Shown: positions 48,403-61,319 of the stretch, in pieces
Numbering within the stretch: the first letter of the stretch is position 1
How the letters are laid out: each line of letters begins with the position of its first letter
Assembly: GCA_012295275.1 (NCBI GenBank)
Contig: CM022665.1
Span: 6,981,476 to 7,045,475, forward strand
Origin: Chrysomallon squamiferum
Lineage: Eukaryota > Mollusca > Gastropoda > Neomphalida > Peltospiridae
Direction of reading: 5' to 3'
Length of the DNA: 64,000 bases
The notes under the pieces: generated by a model
The model's database searches: none
Told to the model about the DNA's origin: nothing
The model's input: the letters and a program-made list of their open reading frames with translations, nothing else
Program-made: the position numbers and the translations under genes

Positions 48403-48699
48403 TTGAACTGTTTTCTTATTTTCATTGGTAACACTAATTCTAAAATTATTTTCAACAAATAACGTTATGTGTTTACGACTCTACAGACCGTCGATAGTTG
48501 TTTGTTAGAATTTGTATGTTTTGATGTGTCTGACATGGGATTTGTCCATAAATGGTTACTACAGTAACCAAAAATAATAATTTATTTAATTATATATAGA
48601 ATTGGGGGAAAAAAGATGGAGAAAGATTAATTTTTGAGAAAAGTTAAAAATTATCAACCGATCCTTAGAAACTGGAATATAATCATGTGGCTAACGTTT

Positions 48700-49010
48700 G
48701 AAAGAGAAATCAATTACTGCTGTTGTTGTTCCTATCAGATGTAACGTGTAACGATCAAAGGAGGACCACGGAGATACAGAGGACGATAGTATTGTGGAAG
48801 GCAACAAAGCCCTGATCTTACAGCACCAGGCAGTGTTTTAATCTGTGGATAAATCAGCTCAGCAGATGCAGATATTCACAAAAACACTCGTCTTTTCAAA
48901 ACTCTTATCAACGAACAAAGAACTCTGAAGTTCAATATACTCGCGCGACTTCGGTTGTGTACTCCTCCGATACGTGTGTTGTTGTCACACCTCTTTCCTT
49001 AGTTAAACTG
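48700..49010. promoter_or_regulatory. Candidate regulatory island (48.7 kb)
   Basis: About 310 bp of complex sequence before a (TTTTA)n/poly-A block. No supported ORF. Confidence 0.28.
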
Positions 49011-49071
49011 ACAACAGTCACGCATTATAACCAAAATATTATTCAGAAGCATTCATGCGAATATTTCTTTC

Positions 49072-49135
49072 ATTTATTTTATTTTATTTTATTTTATTTT
49101 ATTTTATATTATTTTATATTATTTTTATTTTATTT

Positions 49136-49176
<41 letters not shown>
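49072..49176. repeat. (TTTTA)n array joined to a 37-base poly-A run
   Basis: A pentanucleotide TTTTA array, then an uninterrupted A37 at 49140-49176. Confidence 0.95.
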
Positions 49177-49178
<2 letters not shown>

Positions 49179-49481
49179 AGAAGAATAATAATAATGAAAT
49201 TAATTTTATCTTAAAAGTTATATTCCACCCCTATGATAGCCATCCCTTTTTAGGGGCTTTATTATTTATTTTTTCCCTCAAATTCTGATTCGTCCCTGTT
49301 GTTAGTAGCTCAACCAAAAAAATAATATAAGGGCATATCAAATAATATCTCATCAAACATTTTTGACAAGGTGTGAGCTTGTTATAAGTATGAGAAATAG
49401 TTCACACCAGCAATTATGAGTAGTTTTTAATTATGAGTAGTTTTTATCGTATCATATATATTTCATGTCATTCTTTCCCTT

Positions 49482-49526
<45 letters not shown>

Positions 49527-50079
49527 TAGAAGAAAAAGTAAATAATATAAATACATATATTATTGCTTTTATTATTATTATTGAATGAAAATGCTTACTA
49601 CCTCCCCTCAAAAAAAATAAAATAAATAATAATAATAATAAAAAAATAATAATAGTAATAATAACAATAATAATAATATATAAATAAATATAAAAATAAT
49701 AAAATAAAATAAGAGAAAGATACCCAGATTTGATATAGACATAACAAGTTATTAAGAATACAAATCAATAATTCTGTTAAAGTTTTAACAAATACAAAAA
49801 ATTTGAAAGAATAAACGAATATTTAAATATTATAAATATGGTGTTTTGATTTAGAATAACCTCAGTAAAACGTGAAGTGGCATAGCGTGTTTGCAAAATA
49901 ATGTTTGGTTTTAGCGCTCATCTTTCTGCTTCTTTCCTTTCTAGCAATTATTTTAAACGTTCAGTCTTTAACAAGTGATGTTTCAAACTGTGATTCAGAA
50001 ATAACATGATATGCCGCCAAGAACAAAAGAAAATAATGAATCGTCCACAATATAATTAGCATAAAAATATTTGATTTAT

Positions 50080-50340
50080 GTTGACGCCAAATTACGCCCC
50101 TAACGTCGTTGTCCGTCATTAGTACGGCGGGGTAGCCATTTCCCGATGCATCGTGCCAATTCTCGCGTGAGTACCGCGAAGTCTCGATGCTGGGCTTATT
50201 ATGTGGCGGCTTCCAAGACGAAATCCCCAGCTGAAAACTTAAGAATATGGCTAATCTCTGACAGAGAAGAAAGATGCCTCGCGAGACGAAGGTGTCAAAA
50301 CATTGTCAATCTTACGAATACGATTTAGCAAATTCCTTTC
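50080..50340. promoter_or_regulatory. Candidate regulatory island with XRE core (50.1 kb)
   Basis: About 260 bp of CpG-containing sequence with TCGCGTG at 50163-50169. A short + ORF (50146-50328) has no recognisable domain and no sign of being real. Confidence 0.33.
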
Positions 50341-50915
50341 TTCCATAGGGAATATTTCCCGTAATGTTCATTTGCATTCAAACCACAAACATATCATCTT
50401 AGAAAGATGGTTAATTAGTAGCGGATCCTTAGATTATTATTTCTTTTCTTTTCTTTTCTTTTCTTTTTTTTACTTTCAAGACAAATAAACAGAATTTGAA
50501 AAAAGAAAAATTGTGAAGAATGAAATAAGGTTATGGTTGAAGTTGTAAAGCACTCTCTGTAATAAAAACATTTTCCAAATCTTTTGATTGCATATCATTT
50601 AAAAAAAATAATAAAAAAAAAAAAAAAAGAGAGAGAAAGAAAAAATAAAAAATAAATTAAAGGAAAGGTTATAATAATAATAATAATAATAATAAATACT
50701 TAAATATTTAAATGATTTTTGTTAAGTGCCAAAATGTGAAATATGCCAAAGGCAGGAACCGAATTGTTGTAACAAACTTTACTTTAAGTACAACAAATCT
50801 GTGATAAATGATATTACATTTTAAAGGTAATGTTATTTCATGTACAACATGTACTGCTTTGTTGTACTGAAGAAGTGAATATAAATACATAATTAGATAA
50901 TATCTTTAAAATAAT

Positions 50916-50918
<3 letters not shown>

Positions 50919-50956
<38 letters not shown>

Positions 50957-51054
50957 TATAAGTAGGTTTTGATTTCAAAAAACATTTTCTTTCTTTCTTT
51001 GTTTCTTTTCTTTCTTTTCTTTTCTTTTCTTTTTTTCTTTTTTTGTGTTTTTAG

Positions 51055-51101
<47 letters not shown>
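50919..51101. repeat. Two long poly-T tracts with C/T-rich spacer
   Basis: About 37 T at 50919-50955 and about 45 T at 51057-51101, with interrupted TTTC units between. The minus-strand ORF 50975-51238 is a by-product. Confidence 0.95.
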
Positions 51102-51103
<2 letters not shown>

Positions 51104-51597
51104 TCCCCCCATTTTAACAACTACCGTTAAAAATCTTTGGTTAAACTCATCAATGGAAGACGACATCAGTGTTTCTACGTGTTGGAAAATTATGATATTC
51201 TTTTCTTTAGAATTACCGTGACGCCGTTCAGCTGACAACTCAAAGTAGTCGGAAGTGTCGTCAACGGTTACTCTCGAAACCAGCCCACTTTCGTGGACAG
51301 CTTGACAGAATTATTTCCTGAAAAATATCGCATTCAAAGAATACGCATTAGAAAAGAAAATTGTACCACGCTATTTAATAATTCTAAAATTGCCCCAGCT
51401 TGTTACAGACATACAAGTCAGAAGTAATAAAAACAAAATTTCTCTGATGTTACATAGGCTATACAAGGTTCAAGTATTTTTATTTCATAGCGGAACATTT
51501 TTTTTTTTTTTTTTTTTTTTTTTTGCTCTGTGACGCTAACTCTTTATTTAGGAAAAAAAGGTTTAAAAATAATAAAATAAAATAAAAATAAAAGAAT

Positions 51598-51599
<2 letters not shown>

Positions 51600-51673
<74 letters not shown>
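51600..51673. repeat. (AG)37 dinucleotide tract
   Basis: An uninterrupted AG run of about 74 bp, the longest dinucleotide repeat I found here. Confidence 0.95.
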
Positions 51674-51676
<3 letters not shown>

Positions 51677-52227
51677 ATAAATGTAACGACATAACAACCA
51701 GTGTTAACTGTAATAGAAAAAAAAAAATATGAAGAAAACATTTATTATTGTTGAAGGCAGCAACAACAATAACAACAAATTTAAAATAATAACGCTATAC
51801 AAATATTAAAATAAAATAAACAAAAATTATAAATAAGCAAATAAATAAAAGCGAAGAAAATTGCTAACATATTCATTGTTAGCGAAACATTTAAATTAGT
51901 TGTTTTACACCCATACGTTTGCACGAACGCACACTCGTTCAAACATGCTTTCTAATTTATTATCCACCATCAACCCCTTTTAAGAAGGCTGGTATAACTT
52001 TTTTAATTCTTCGAGGTAATTTGTTTTGCGGGGAATCAAAATATATTTGTTTTAATTTTAATTTTTTTTTTTTAATTTTTTTTTTTTTTTTTTTTTTTGT
52101 AATCGAGTGTTAAAAAAACATTTAAACTGCTGAAGGAATTTAAATAGATTTATTCGAAAACATTATTTACATTCTTTTAAAAACTTTTTTTATTAACATT
52201 TATTTCGTTTAATTTAATTAATTCCGC

Positions 52228-52259
<32 letters not shown>

Positions 52260-52736
52260 GTTTTTGCCGAAATTATTTTCTTAATCGAAATATCTAACAG
52301 TAAACAATTACATAACAATTTGTTTAAATCTCGTTAATTTATTTGTACCGAATGCTTCTAATTATACTCATTATTATTTATATTCACCAATATGCACTGC
52401 TGTGTCACCTGGTCAGTGCTTTAATAAATATTTATTATTTCACCACTGTCAGTACTAAGACTTCCTTTTTATCATAATTCCTAGTCAAGGGTCAACGCAA
52501 ACTGAAAACCTTGTCGCAGAAACATCTACATTTGAATAGACGCAGGGAAATGAATATGCTTCCGTTCTATTTTGAAGAAGCGAATACGACAAAATGTTCT
52601 TTTGTCACGCAAGAAACCACTAGTGTCATCTGTAATGGTCTGTCTTTGAGTCCAGTACTGCAGAGAGAGAGAGATTCCATGTCTCCAAGACAACCGGCTT
52701 TAAGACTAGGTTTTTGATTATGATTATGTTCGTTAA

Positions 52737-52743
52737 ATAATAA

Positions 52744-52820
<77 letters not shown>

Positions 52821-52835
52821 TAATAATAATAATGA
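52737..52835. repeat. (AAT)n array
   Basis: About 30 AAT units with rare interruptions, followed by imperfect AAC/AAT units to about 52983. The overlapping minus-strand poly-Leu and poly-Tyr ORFs are artefacts. Confidence 0.95.
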
Positions 52836-53790
52836 ATGAATAAATAAATAACAAGAACAACAGTAACAACATAAACAATAACAACATAAGCAGCAGCAAA
52901 ACAACGACAATAATAACAATAACAGTAACAGTAACACTAATAATAACATGAACAACAATAACAAAAAAAAAAAAAAAAAAAAATGATGACAAATAATGAC
53001 AACAACAAGAAGAATGATAACGGCGAAGGTGCTGGCAGTAGCGATGGTGACGTTGATAGAAATAAACAGGATGATAATGATGATTTTACAAATGAGTGAC
53101 TAATCTTATTAGAAATGTTCTGATGGCACGTATTTTATTTAATTAGTCTAGATGAGACTAGAAGAGGAAATCAAACAAAATAACGTAACAACGAAATCAA
53201 TAAAGAGATTGATCAGCTAACAAAGTGCATGTCTGATACTGTCTCAGTATGACAGCAACCAGTGCAGATATTTTGTAAAATTATTTTTATTATTATTTTT
53301 TTTTATTATTTATTTATTTATGTATTCATTCATTTTATTTATTTATTTATTTATTTATTTATTTTTTTTTTTTTTTTTTGCCAAGTTTTAAAAATAAAAA
53401 TTAAGTCAGCGCAAGACTGAAATAATTATAAATATTATTACGTGTAGAAACAGTCGTAATATCAAAATTTAGGTGTCATCCCTAATAAAAGTTTTGAATA
53501 ACAGTGACTCTAATTTCTGTTTTGAGAATTATGTGACACTTTATCCCTATTCCGTTCTAAGCACTATCTGCATGAGAAAACTGAAATCATTTCTCATATA
53601 TTAAGCAGTAAATGAACGATAAGAAAGAAAGAAACAAACAAACCAAAATAAATAAAAAATAAACATTAAATTAAAATAATTAAATAATAAATTGTAAATC
53701 AAAATAAAATAAAATAAAACAATGAATAAATAAAGAAATAAATCAAAATAAATTAAAAAAAGAAGAAATAAAATCAAAAAAGAAAATCAG

Positions 53791-53796
<6 letters not shown>

Positions 53797-53826
<30 letters not shown>
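53797..53826. repeat. Poly-A tract in A-rich sequence
   Basis: About 34 A within a longer A-rich region (about 53620-53860). Confidence 0.9.
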
Positions 53827-53828
<2 letters not shown>

Positions 53829-54098
53829 AAAAAGATTAAAAACAAAAAAAGAAGACACATTTTCAGTCAACTCTTACAAACGATTAAGGACTCTGATTAC
53901 GAGGGAGGAAACCCGTTGCTTTTATATAATAGATTTTTTATATATATATATATATATATAAGTAGCACCCCAGCACAAACCACACATTTTCATAAACTTT
54001 CAGGGCAATTAGAAGAGAGGAAAATACGCCGAGAAGAACTGTTTCAGCGCAATAATACTTTAGATTGGAACAGCAAAAAAATAAAATAAAAAAAAAAA

Positions 54099-54102
54099 AA
54101 AA

Positions 54103-54148
<46 letters not shown>

Positions 54149-54182
54149 TAATAAATATAATAAATAAATAAATAAATAATAA
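54099..54182. repeat. (AAT)n array
   Basis: AAT units after a poly-A run, decaying into AAAT units. Confidence 0.95.
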
Positions 54183-54711
54183 TAATGAAAAGAAAGAAGA
54201 CAATAATTTTGCTACCATGTTACTTTTTGTTTCTGTTATATATATAATATAACAGCATATACTAAGATTATTAACTATTGTTATTATCTTAGCTGTTAAA
54301 TTTTAATTTAAAAAAAAATAAAAACAACATTGTTCAGGTGTTTATAATTCACCAAAAAAAAGTTACATGATTGTAGGCAAAAATAATAAATTGTTTTACT
54401 TTATAAAGAAAGAATTTGCAAATTAAAACGTAAAATTCCTGCAGCATTCTGTATTAATTTTGATGTTACTTTATTTTTTTTGTTCTTTATATTAATATAT
54501 CAAATAATGTTAATTCTGTATTTAATTACATACTTTACCATGAAAACAAAACGTTAAAAATAAACAAAATAACAAACAAATAAATAAATAACACAAAAAC
54601 TAAATTTCTGTTATTTCACAATCACAAAATAAATGTTGATCCATAAAATCCGAATTATACATTGCGCCGAGAGTACAGAAAACTACATGTACAACTCTAA
54701 ACCAGTTATCA

Positions 54712-54724
54712 TTACTATTATTAT

Positions 54725-54782
<58 letters not shown>

Positions 54783-55190
54783 GTTACTACTACTACTACT
54801 ATTGCTACTACTATTACTACTACTACTACTAGTACTATTATTATTATTATATTGTTATATCATTAATTTTATTATTATTATAACTACTGCTACCTACTAC
54901 TATTATTATTGTTATTGTTATATCATTACTTTTATTATTATTATCACTACTACTACTACTACTACTACTATTATTATTGTTATATCATTACTTTTATTAC
55001 TATTATAACTACTACTACTACTACTACTACTATTATTATTATTGTTATTGTTATATCATTGCTTTTATTATTATAACTACTACTAGTACTACTACTACTA
55101 TTATTATTATTATTATCGTTTTTGTTGTTCTTCTTCTTCTTTTTCTTACTATTACTATTATTGTCGTTGTTGTTGTTGTTATAGTGGTTC
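54712..55190. repeat. Nested array: ACT/ATT microsatellites inside a 61-72-bp repeat
   Basis: A long ACT array (54724-54830) is followed by four copies of a unit containing TTGTTATATCATTACTTTTA between TAT and ACT runs; TATATCATT recurs at about 54857, 54920, 54981 and 55052. The higher-order unit (61-72 bp) carries microsatellites of variable length. Overlapping ORFs (poly-Thr, poly-Tyr) are artefacts. Confidence 0.93.
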
Positions 55191-55414
55191 TTGCAACGTG
55201 AGTTATGAACATTACTGAAGAGGATCACATAGTTTCAAATAAAATATATTATTTAATATTGTTGCATTATTGATTTTATTGAATTACTCGCACTGTTTGA
55301 TTTTCTGGACTCTGTTATTAGATTTCATACGTCGTATATATTTTTATGCTGCATTAATATGCCACGATTTAATAATATAATGAAATTCTCAGCTACAACA
55401 ACAAAATAATAATA

Positions 55415-55500
55415 AATAAATAAATAAATAAATAAATAAAGAAGAAGAAGAAGAAGAAGAAGAAGAAGAAGAAAAAAAAAAAAAGAAGAAGAAGCAGAAG
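55415..55500. repeat. AAAT array followed by AAG array
   Basis: AAAT units (about 55410-55440), then AAG units broken by a poly-A run. Confidence 0.9.
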
Positions 55501-55950
55501 AACAATAATAATAATAACAAATAAATAAATAGATAAATAGATAAATAAATAAAATTAAGAAAAATAAAATATTTCTTAGTAAAGATACATATAGATATAA
55601 ACAATTTTTTTAATCACTTCTTTAGAGATCACAATGATATGGAGAACAAAAAATTCTGCTGATTCTTGCAAAATAAAATTAAAATATTGTTTTTTAATTT
55701 TAAAAAATTCAGTATAAATATCAGGTTTATTACATCTTTCTAAAACATAAATTTTATAATTGGTCCGAATATTCTTTTGAATATCAGTTGGATAATCTTC
55801 AGACTTTTTATACAAAATATTTCAGTAATAAAATTATAAAAATCTAAAGCAATTTTTTTTTTTTTTTTTTTTTAAAGAAGTATTTTCTTTGTATCAGGAT
55901 TTCGTCGCATAGATTCTTGTCATAAACTGTAACACGTTAAAGTAAAATAG

Positions 55951-56005
55951 ATTAATAATAATAATAATGATGATGATGATGATAATGATGCTGATGATGA
56001 TAACA
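55951..56005. repeat. (AAT)n(ATG)n compound array
   Basis: The same AAT to ATG switch as elsewhere in the window. Confidence 0.9.
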
Positions 56006-56236
56006 ATAAAAACATTACATTTTACTGATCTTGTCCATTTTGTTCTATTCTTTCAGAGAAGTTATATATAAATTGTTATACTCTGTTTGTAACATAAACT
56101 TTGGAAACTTCTTTTTAATTAAAATTATTATAAAAAAATGGAAAATTCGCTTGACCATAGTCATTTTAAAATTATTCTTGTTTAATTACTTTTTTATTAT
56201 AAAACTGATCTCGTTAAACTATTCCTAAATAATAAA

Positions 56237-56287
56237 ATGTTATTATTATTGTAATAATAATAATTATTATTATTACTGTTGTTATTA

Positions 56288-56322
<35 letters not shown>

Positions 56323-56405
56323 GTTGTTGTTGTTGTTATTATTGTTATTATTATTGTTATTATTATTATTATTAGCGTTATTATTATTATTATTGGTGTT
56401 TTTGT
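56237..56405. repeat. TTA/TTG trinucleotide array
   Basis: Interrupted TTA units with a TTG patch near 56320-56335. Confidence 0.9.
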
Positions 56406-57129
56406 TGTTGAGAAATCTTTTATATCAATAAAAAAAAAAACTGCACCTATTTTTGGAACTGATACTGTAAAAATAAATAAAATGAAAACGATATACGAAA
56501 ACAGTTTATTGTTTTCAGCTCTTTTGCTACAACTATAAATTAAAAAATAAAATGATTTTCTTATCTTGCAAAATAAACGACAAAATGAAACTGTATATTT
56601 GCTTACCAGCAAAATGCATTAGTATTAGTATTAATTGTTATTCTTCGCTTTGTCAGTGTGCAAAATGTATTCAAAATATTTTATTTAAATTCGTTTATTT
56701 CCAGCTAAAAATTACCGAAATTTCATTAATTTAATTTAATTTAAAAACATACGAATTAGTTAGATGTGCTGTATACTGTAAATATATTTATTATTTATTT
56801 TATTATTGTTGCTAATTATTATTAATATCATTTTAAGTATATATAAAAAAAAATAATAATAATAAAATAAATTAAATTTTAAAAAAAAAATGGAAAAGAA
56901 AATTCGACTGTTTATAAATATTGTATAAAATTGAATTCAGAGGGGAAAGACATTCTTTAAAAGCCTGTTAATATATGTATATGTATATGTATATGTATAT
57001 ATACGTGTGTATGTGTGTGTATGTGTGTCTGTATTATGCATGTATATAATGTCAGAAAAAAAAAAAATAATAATAATAATAACAAAACCAAAAAACACAA
57101 AAAAATCGTGGTATAAATAATAATGTTAT

Positions 57130-57680
57130 TTACAAGAACCGACGCAAAGTGATCAAAAATCTTGCACGACGGTCGAGTATGGAAGACGAAATCTCGGCCG
57201 CATTGATCAAGTGTATGGTTCCTCAATTTAAATATCTGGCATATCACGGAATGCCAATTCTGGCCCGATAATAGTCTCATTCTTATCTTATTAACTTTCA
57301 TATAACCTCCCACGGCTTCGGTGATCCGGTCAAAATTCAGTCTTATTCACTCTCTGTTGTCAGTATTAGTGAATTGCGTGCGGACGCCAAAGCTCGCGTG
57401 TAAAACTTTGCAGAACGTCCACTTGAAGTTACGACTGTGAAAAGGCAATGCCGAACACTTCGATCAGCTATTGCTGGCGATTGTATCGTCTGCGTAGTCC
57501 ATCGAGAAGAGAACTCCCACTTCATAATTGCTTGTCTTTCATTTAATTAAGGGTGATTAACAAACTAATTATTTTAAAATTATCGGTTTCGGTGTTTAAT
57601 CAAGTTGTTCACGTCAGTAAGGCTTCGTCATAAGCAGAGTGCTTCAAACGGGCTGTTATGGAGGGAAAAAAATTCAATTA
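57130..57680. promoter_or_regulatory. Candidate regulatory island with paired XRE cores (57.1 kb)
   Basis: About 550 bp of complex, CpG-rich sequence. TTGCGTG (57374-57380) and TCGCGTG (57394-57400) lie on the same strand exactly 20 bp apart, two helical turns. The minus-strand ORF 57343-57525 has no recognisable domain. This is the most attractive candidate AHR-responsive element in the window, on motif grounds only. Confidence 0.4.
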
Positions 57681-58332
57681 TGCTGAAGAAGATCAGAGTA
57701 ATTTGATATAATAACTAAGGACACGGAGAAAATGATGAAATGACAACGAAGAGGGAAATTGTTCTGTCGCTCATGTTATTTATGGTAAATGCTGGTAGTA
57801 GAAAATATACGGTACGGGACATTAAAAGACTTTCATGATTTACATGCCTCACTAATATTCGTCATATTAATCACTCTTCGTAAAATATATTTTGAACGTG
57901 AAACGTAATATGAATAAAAGCTGGCACAAATAGACCTCTGACAGTCATTGACAAAAAAAAAAAAAAAACGTTATATCTTTGCGGGAATATTATTTTTTTT
58001 TATTTTTCTGATTTTTTTCCCAAAAGCTTTCTTTCTTTCTGTCTTGTTATGGTTAAATACATTTCTTTATTTTCACTGATCTGTTAAAATTTTAAAAAAT
58101 TCAATATTATCGTTTATAATATATTTTAATTAGTTATAATCATAATATAAAGTTTGCAGTCATACACACACACACGCACATAAACATACAAACAAACCCT
58201 CACATTTAAAAAAAAAAAAAAAAAAAAAAACATGCATTTTGTTTTATCACTAACATCAAAAGAAGATAAAGGAAAAAATAAAATTATTTGAAAATCCTTT
58301 GATTAAAAATTAAACTAAAACATCAAACATTT

Positions 58333-58333
58333 A

Positions 58334-58381
<48 letters not shown>

Positions 58382-58403
58382 TAAAAAAAAAAAAAAAAAA
58401 AAA
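58333..58403. repeat. (TTA)n followed by poly-A
   Basis: A pure TTA run to about 58381, then about 22 A. Confidence 0.95.
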
Positions 58404-58679
58404 TTGGTCTGGTTACTGTCCAGAACTAAAAGGTAACCTATAATAAATATTCTCTAACAATACATCTAGTTAATATATCGTTTTAATGTTAACTGCGTAT
58501 AATAATAATAATACTATTATTATTATATGTATGGTACTTATAACAGCAAGTCTTTAAAAAGATAAATAATAATAAAATAAAATGTATAAATAAATAAATA
58601 AATAAATAAATAAACAAATAAATAATAAAACCACAAACAAATTTAAAAAACAAAAATACTTCAGACTGGCATTATATTT

Positions 58680-58930
58680 GACCGCTAAACCCAAGTACGA
58701 AATAATCACTTACAGCGAACAATTTGCCTTTTTAAACAAAAGCTATTTTCACACATGAATTGTCAACGCTCACGAAAGTAGTCTGCACAGAAGTTTGCGT
58801 GTTGTGGGGACATAGCGGCACTTCGCGAGAGACAGGGATACACGACACGCGTCTCACTCTCTACCTCTCCATGTCTAACAAGTTGTTGACAAACCAACAC
58901 GCACGTTTTCATAAAGCATTTTTCACGTTA
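58680..58930. promoter_or_regulatory. Candidate regulatory island with XRE core (58.7 kb)
   Basis: About 250 bp of complex sequence containing TTGCGTG at 58795-58801. The + ORF 58760-58948 (62 codons) matches no known family. Confidence 0.3.
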
Positions 58931-59477
58931 CTAGTGCCCGATCAATAGCTTTTTAAAAATTTGTTGAAATTTTTTTTTTATTATTATTATTATTATTGAA
59001 AATCTAAAAAAAAAAAAAAAATAAAAATAAAAAAACAGGAAAAAGATCGACGAGACTATGATGATGGTGATTTATTGTATACAAGCAAATGTGATAAGAC
59101 ACAACCATTGTTGGTTGACATCACGAACAATAGAGTAAAGAAGAAAATGGGAGATTTAATACCGAATTTTGTGTTTTCATTTGAAATCAATGCCGTAGTT
59201 AGAAAATTAATAGTTTTAATACGGCTTAATAGAGATTTAAAAATAATTAATATAAAGCGAAATTTCATCTTTCTGTTTCTGTTTGTTTATAATAATACTT
59301 TCATCTAATTTTTACGAAAAACAACAATGAGTGTTATTTATTTATTTGTTTGTTTGTTTGTCTGTCTGTCTGTTTGTTTGTTTGTTTATTTATTTAAATA
59401 TTTTTGGTTACTTACTTATTTATTTGATTGTTTTGTGGTACGTCAGTGCATTCGTTTTTTATTTAATTGAATAGATA

Positions 59478-59479
<2 letters not shown>

Positions 59480-59519
<40 letters not shown>
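59480..59519. repeat. (AAT)n microsatellite
   Basis: About 13 AAT units. A TTTG/TCTG tetranucleotide tract lies nearby at about 59338-59395. Confidence 0.95.
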
Positions 59520-60059
59520 TTCCCTGAAATGTTGTTATGATGATAATTTTAAAACGAAAAAAGCAAAACAAAAAATAAATAAATAAAAAAAAACACAAAA
59601 ACAAAAACAAAAAATATATTTTTGTTTTTAATAATGAACATCATTATTATCGTTTTCTTTTCTATTTTTTCTTTCCTATTTCTTTTTTCATTTACATGAA
59701 GAAGAAGAAGAAGAACAATAACAATAACAATAACAATAACAACAGTAACAACAAGAATAATAATGATGATAATGATGTTGATGATGATAATAATTGGACC
59801 GCGATCATGATGACTGAAAATTATACAGATTTGTAAATAACATTAGTTTAATTTATATTCTGTGAACAAGTTAAAAATTTAAAAAAAAAAAAAAAAAAAA
59901 TGTCTTTTTATAATATCGCTAACTGATCGATTTTAATTTCAGATATTTCATTTATTGTTTTCAAAATCTTGCGCTAACATAATCTGAAAAAGATATTTTT
60001 AAGTCTATTTATGTTTTTCTTTAAACAACAATAGAGTACGGACTATAAAAATCAAATTA

Positions 60060-60680
60060 ATTTATAAGCCTAGTTCTGGTGAACTAATCAAATTTCCCGA
60101 GTTAATCATTTAGCGAATTCTAGAGCCTCGGTAAGAATAAAAACGACAATTTCATTTCTTTTCTATTCCTCTGGAGAAATTTGCTCATACCGGTAACGAA
60201 GGTTAGATTCGTCTATTCAATTAGATTCTCTTTGAATAAAACAACTTTATGGAATAATAATGCCTCCCCTATGCGCACTAATTCTCTGGAGACGATGAAA
60301 AATATCGACATTTTGGGCCTCAAACACAGATCAGCCAGAAACTGTACAGGTAGTCGCCGCTGAAATTGCCAACACATTGGTGAAATCTTTGATTGAAGCC
60401 CATTTCACCTGTACAAGCCAATCAATCTAATTAAGGTGAAAACTCCGAGCGTCTGTTTCGGCTGGCTGGGTGCACAACACCGCGATGGAATTGCAACGAG
60501 CTAATTGAATACGTCTTGACAGGCCATTCTATTAAAATGAATAATTTACAAATTCCACATTTCCCTTCTCGTACAATTAATTATCGCCTCGGTAATGTTT
60601 GCACTAGCTTCTATTGCAGGAAATTTACATTTTCATTCATGTATTTTTCATAAGACGAAAAACCGTTTCTATGAGTTCGT
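60060..60680. promoter_or_regulatory. Candidate regulatory island rich in homeodomain cores (60.1 kb)
   Basis: About 620 bp, the longest complex island in the desert. It has repeated TAATTA, CAATTA and CTAATTGA-type cores (about 60426-60436, 60500-60508, 60576-60584) mixed with CpG-containing sequence. No ORF with a recognised domain (60181-60363 rejected). Composition typical of developmental enhancers. Confidence 0.4.
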
Positions 60681-61240
60681 TTAATGATGTGGATGAAATG
60701 AATAAGACTTTCATTGTTATTCTGTTTTGAGAAAAATAAAAACTATCATGTCGAAAATTATTATTATTACTATTATTAATTAATTAATTAATTAATTGAT
60801 TGATTAATTGATTTTTTTTATATACACACACATTAACATAATTATTAATAATGCTTTGTCTTATAATGCATAATGTATAATAATAATAATATTTATAGTA
60901 ATAGCAGTAATATTTATTTATTTATTGTTGTTGTTGTTTCTTTCGTTAGTTATATTTTAATAGACGGACACAAATATCTTTATTTTCTGATATATAACAT
61001 TTATTTATAAACAACAATGTTACAAAATTAAAATATTTGCAAAAACATGGTTAAAAGTACCAATGCCTGAAAAAAAACATTCATTTATAAACTGGAAAGT
61101 TCTAATACTGATCGCTCAGACATAACTTTATTTATCACCCAGAAGAAAAAACAATTATAATAGTAAAATTTAAACAACAACTAAAAAACCTTCCCGAAAA
61201 ACCAAAAGACAAAAAAAACCCAACAACATAATAATAATAG

Positions 61241-61286
61241 AATATTTAAAAAAAAAAAAAAAAAAAAAAAAGTAGTAGTAGTAGTA

Positions 61287-61317
<31 letters not shown>
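61241..61317. repeat. Poly-A then AGT then AAT compound array
   Basis: The same motif order (A, AGT, AAT) as part of the array at 42684-42812. Confidence 0.95.

Positions 61318-61319
<2 letters not shown>

Noticed and set aside
52567-52992. 141-codon minus-strand ORF, the longest outside AHR apart from its exon 10
   Set aside because: Mostly a poly-Leu/Ile translation of an AAT array; no gene-like composition.
54633-55228. Poly-Thr, poly-Tyr and poly-Asn ORFs on both strands
   Set aside because: Translations of ACT and ATT microsatellites.
56214-56612. 132-codon minus-strand ORF
   Set aside because: Its middle is an Ile/Thr run from a TTA array; the ends match nothing known.
57343-57525. 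60-codon minus-strand ORF in a CpG-rich island
   Set aside because: Length expected by chance in higher-G+C sequence; no domain.
60181-60363. 60-codon + strand ORF in the homeodomain-core island
   Set aside because: No domain, no splice series, and non-coding look of the surrounding block.
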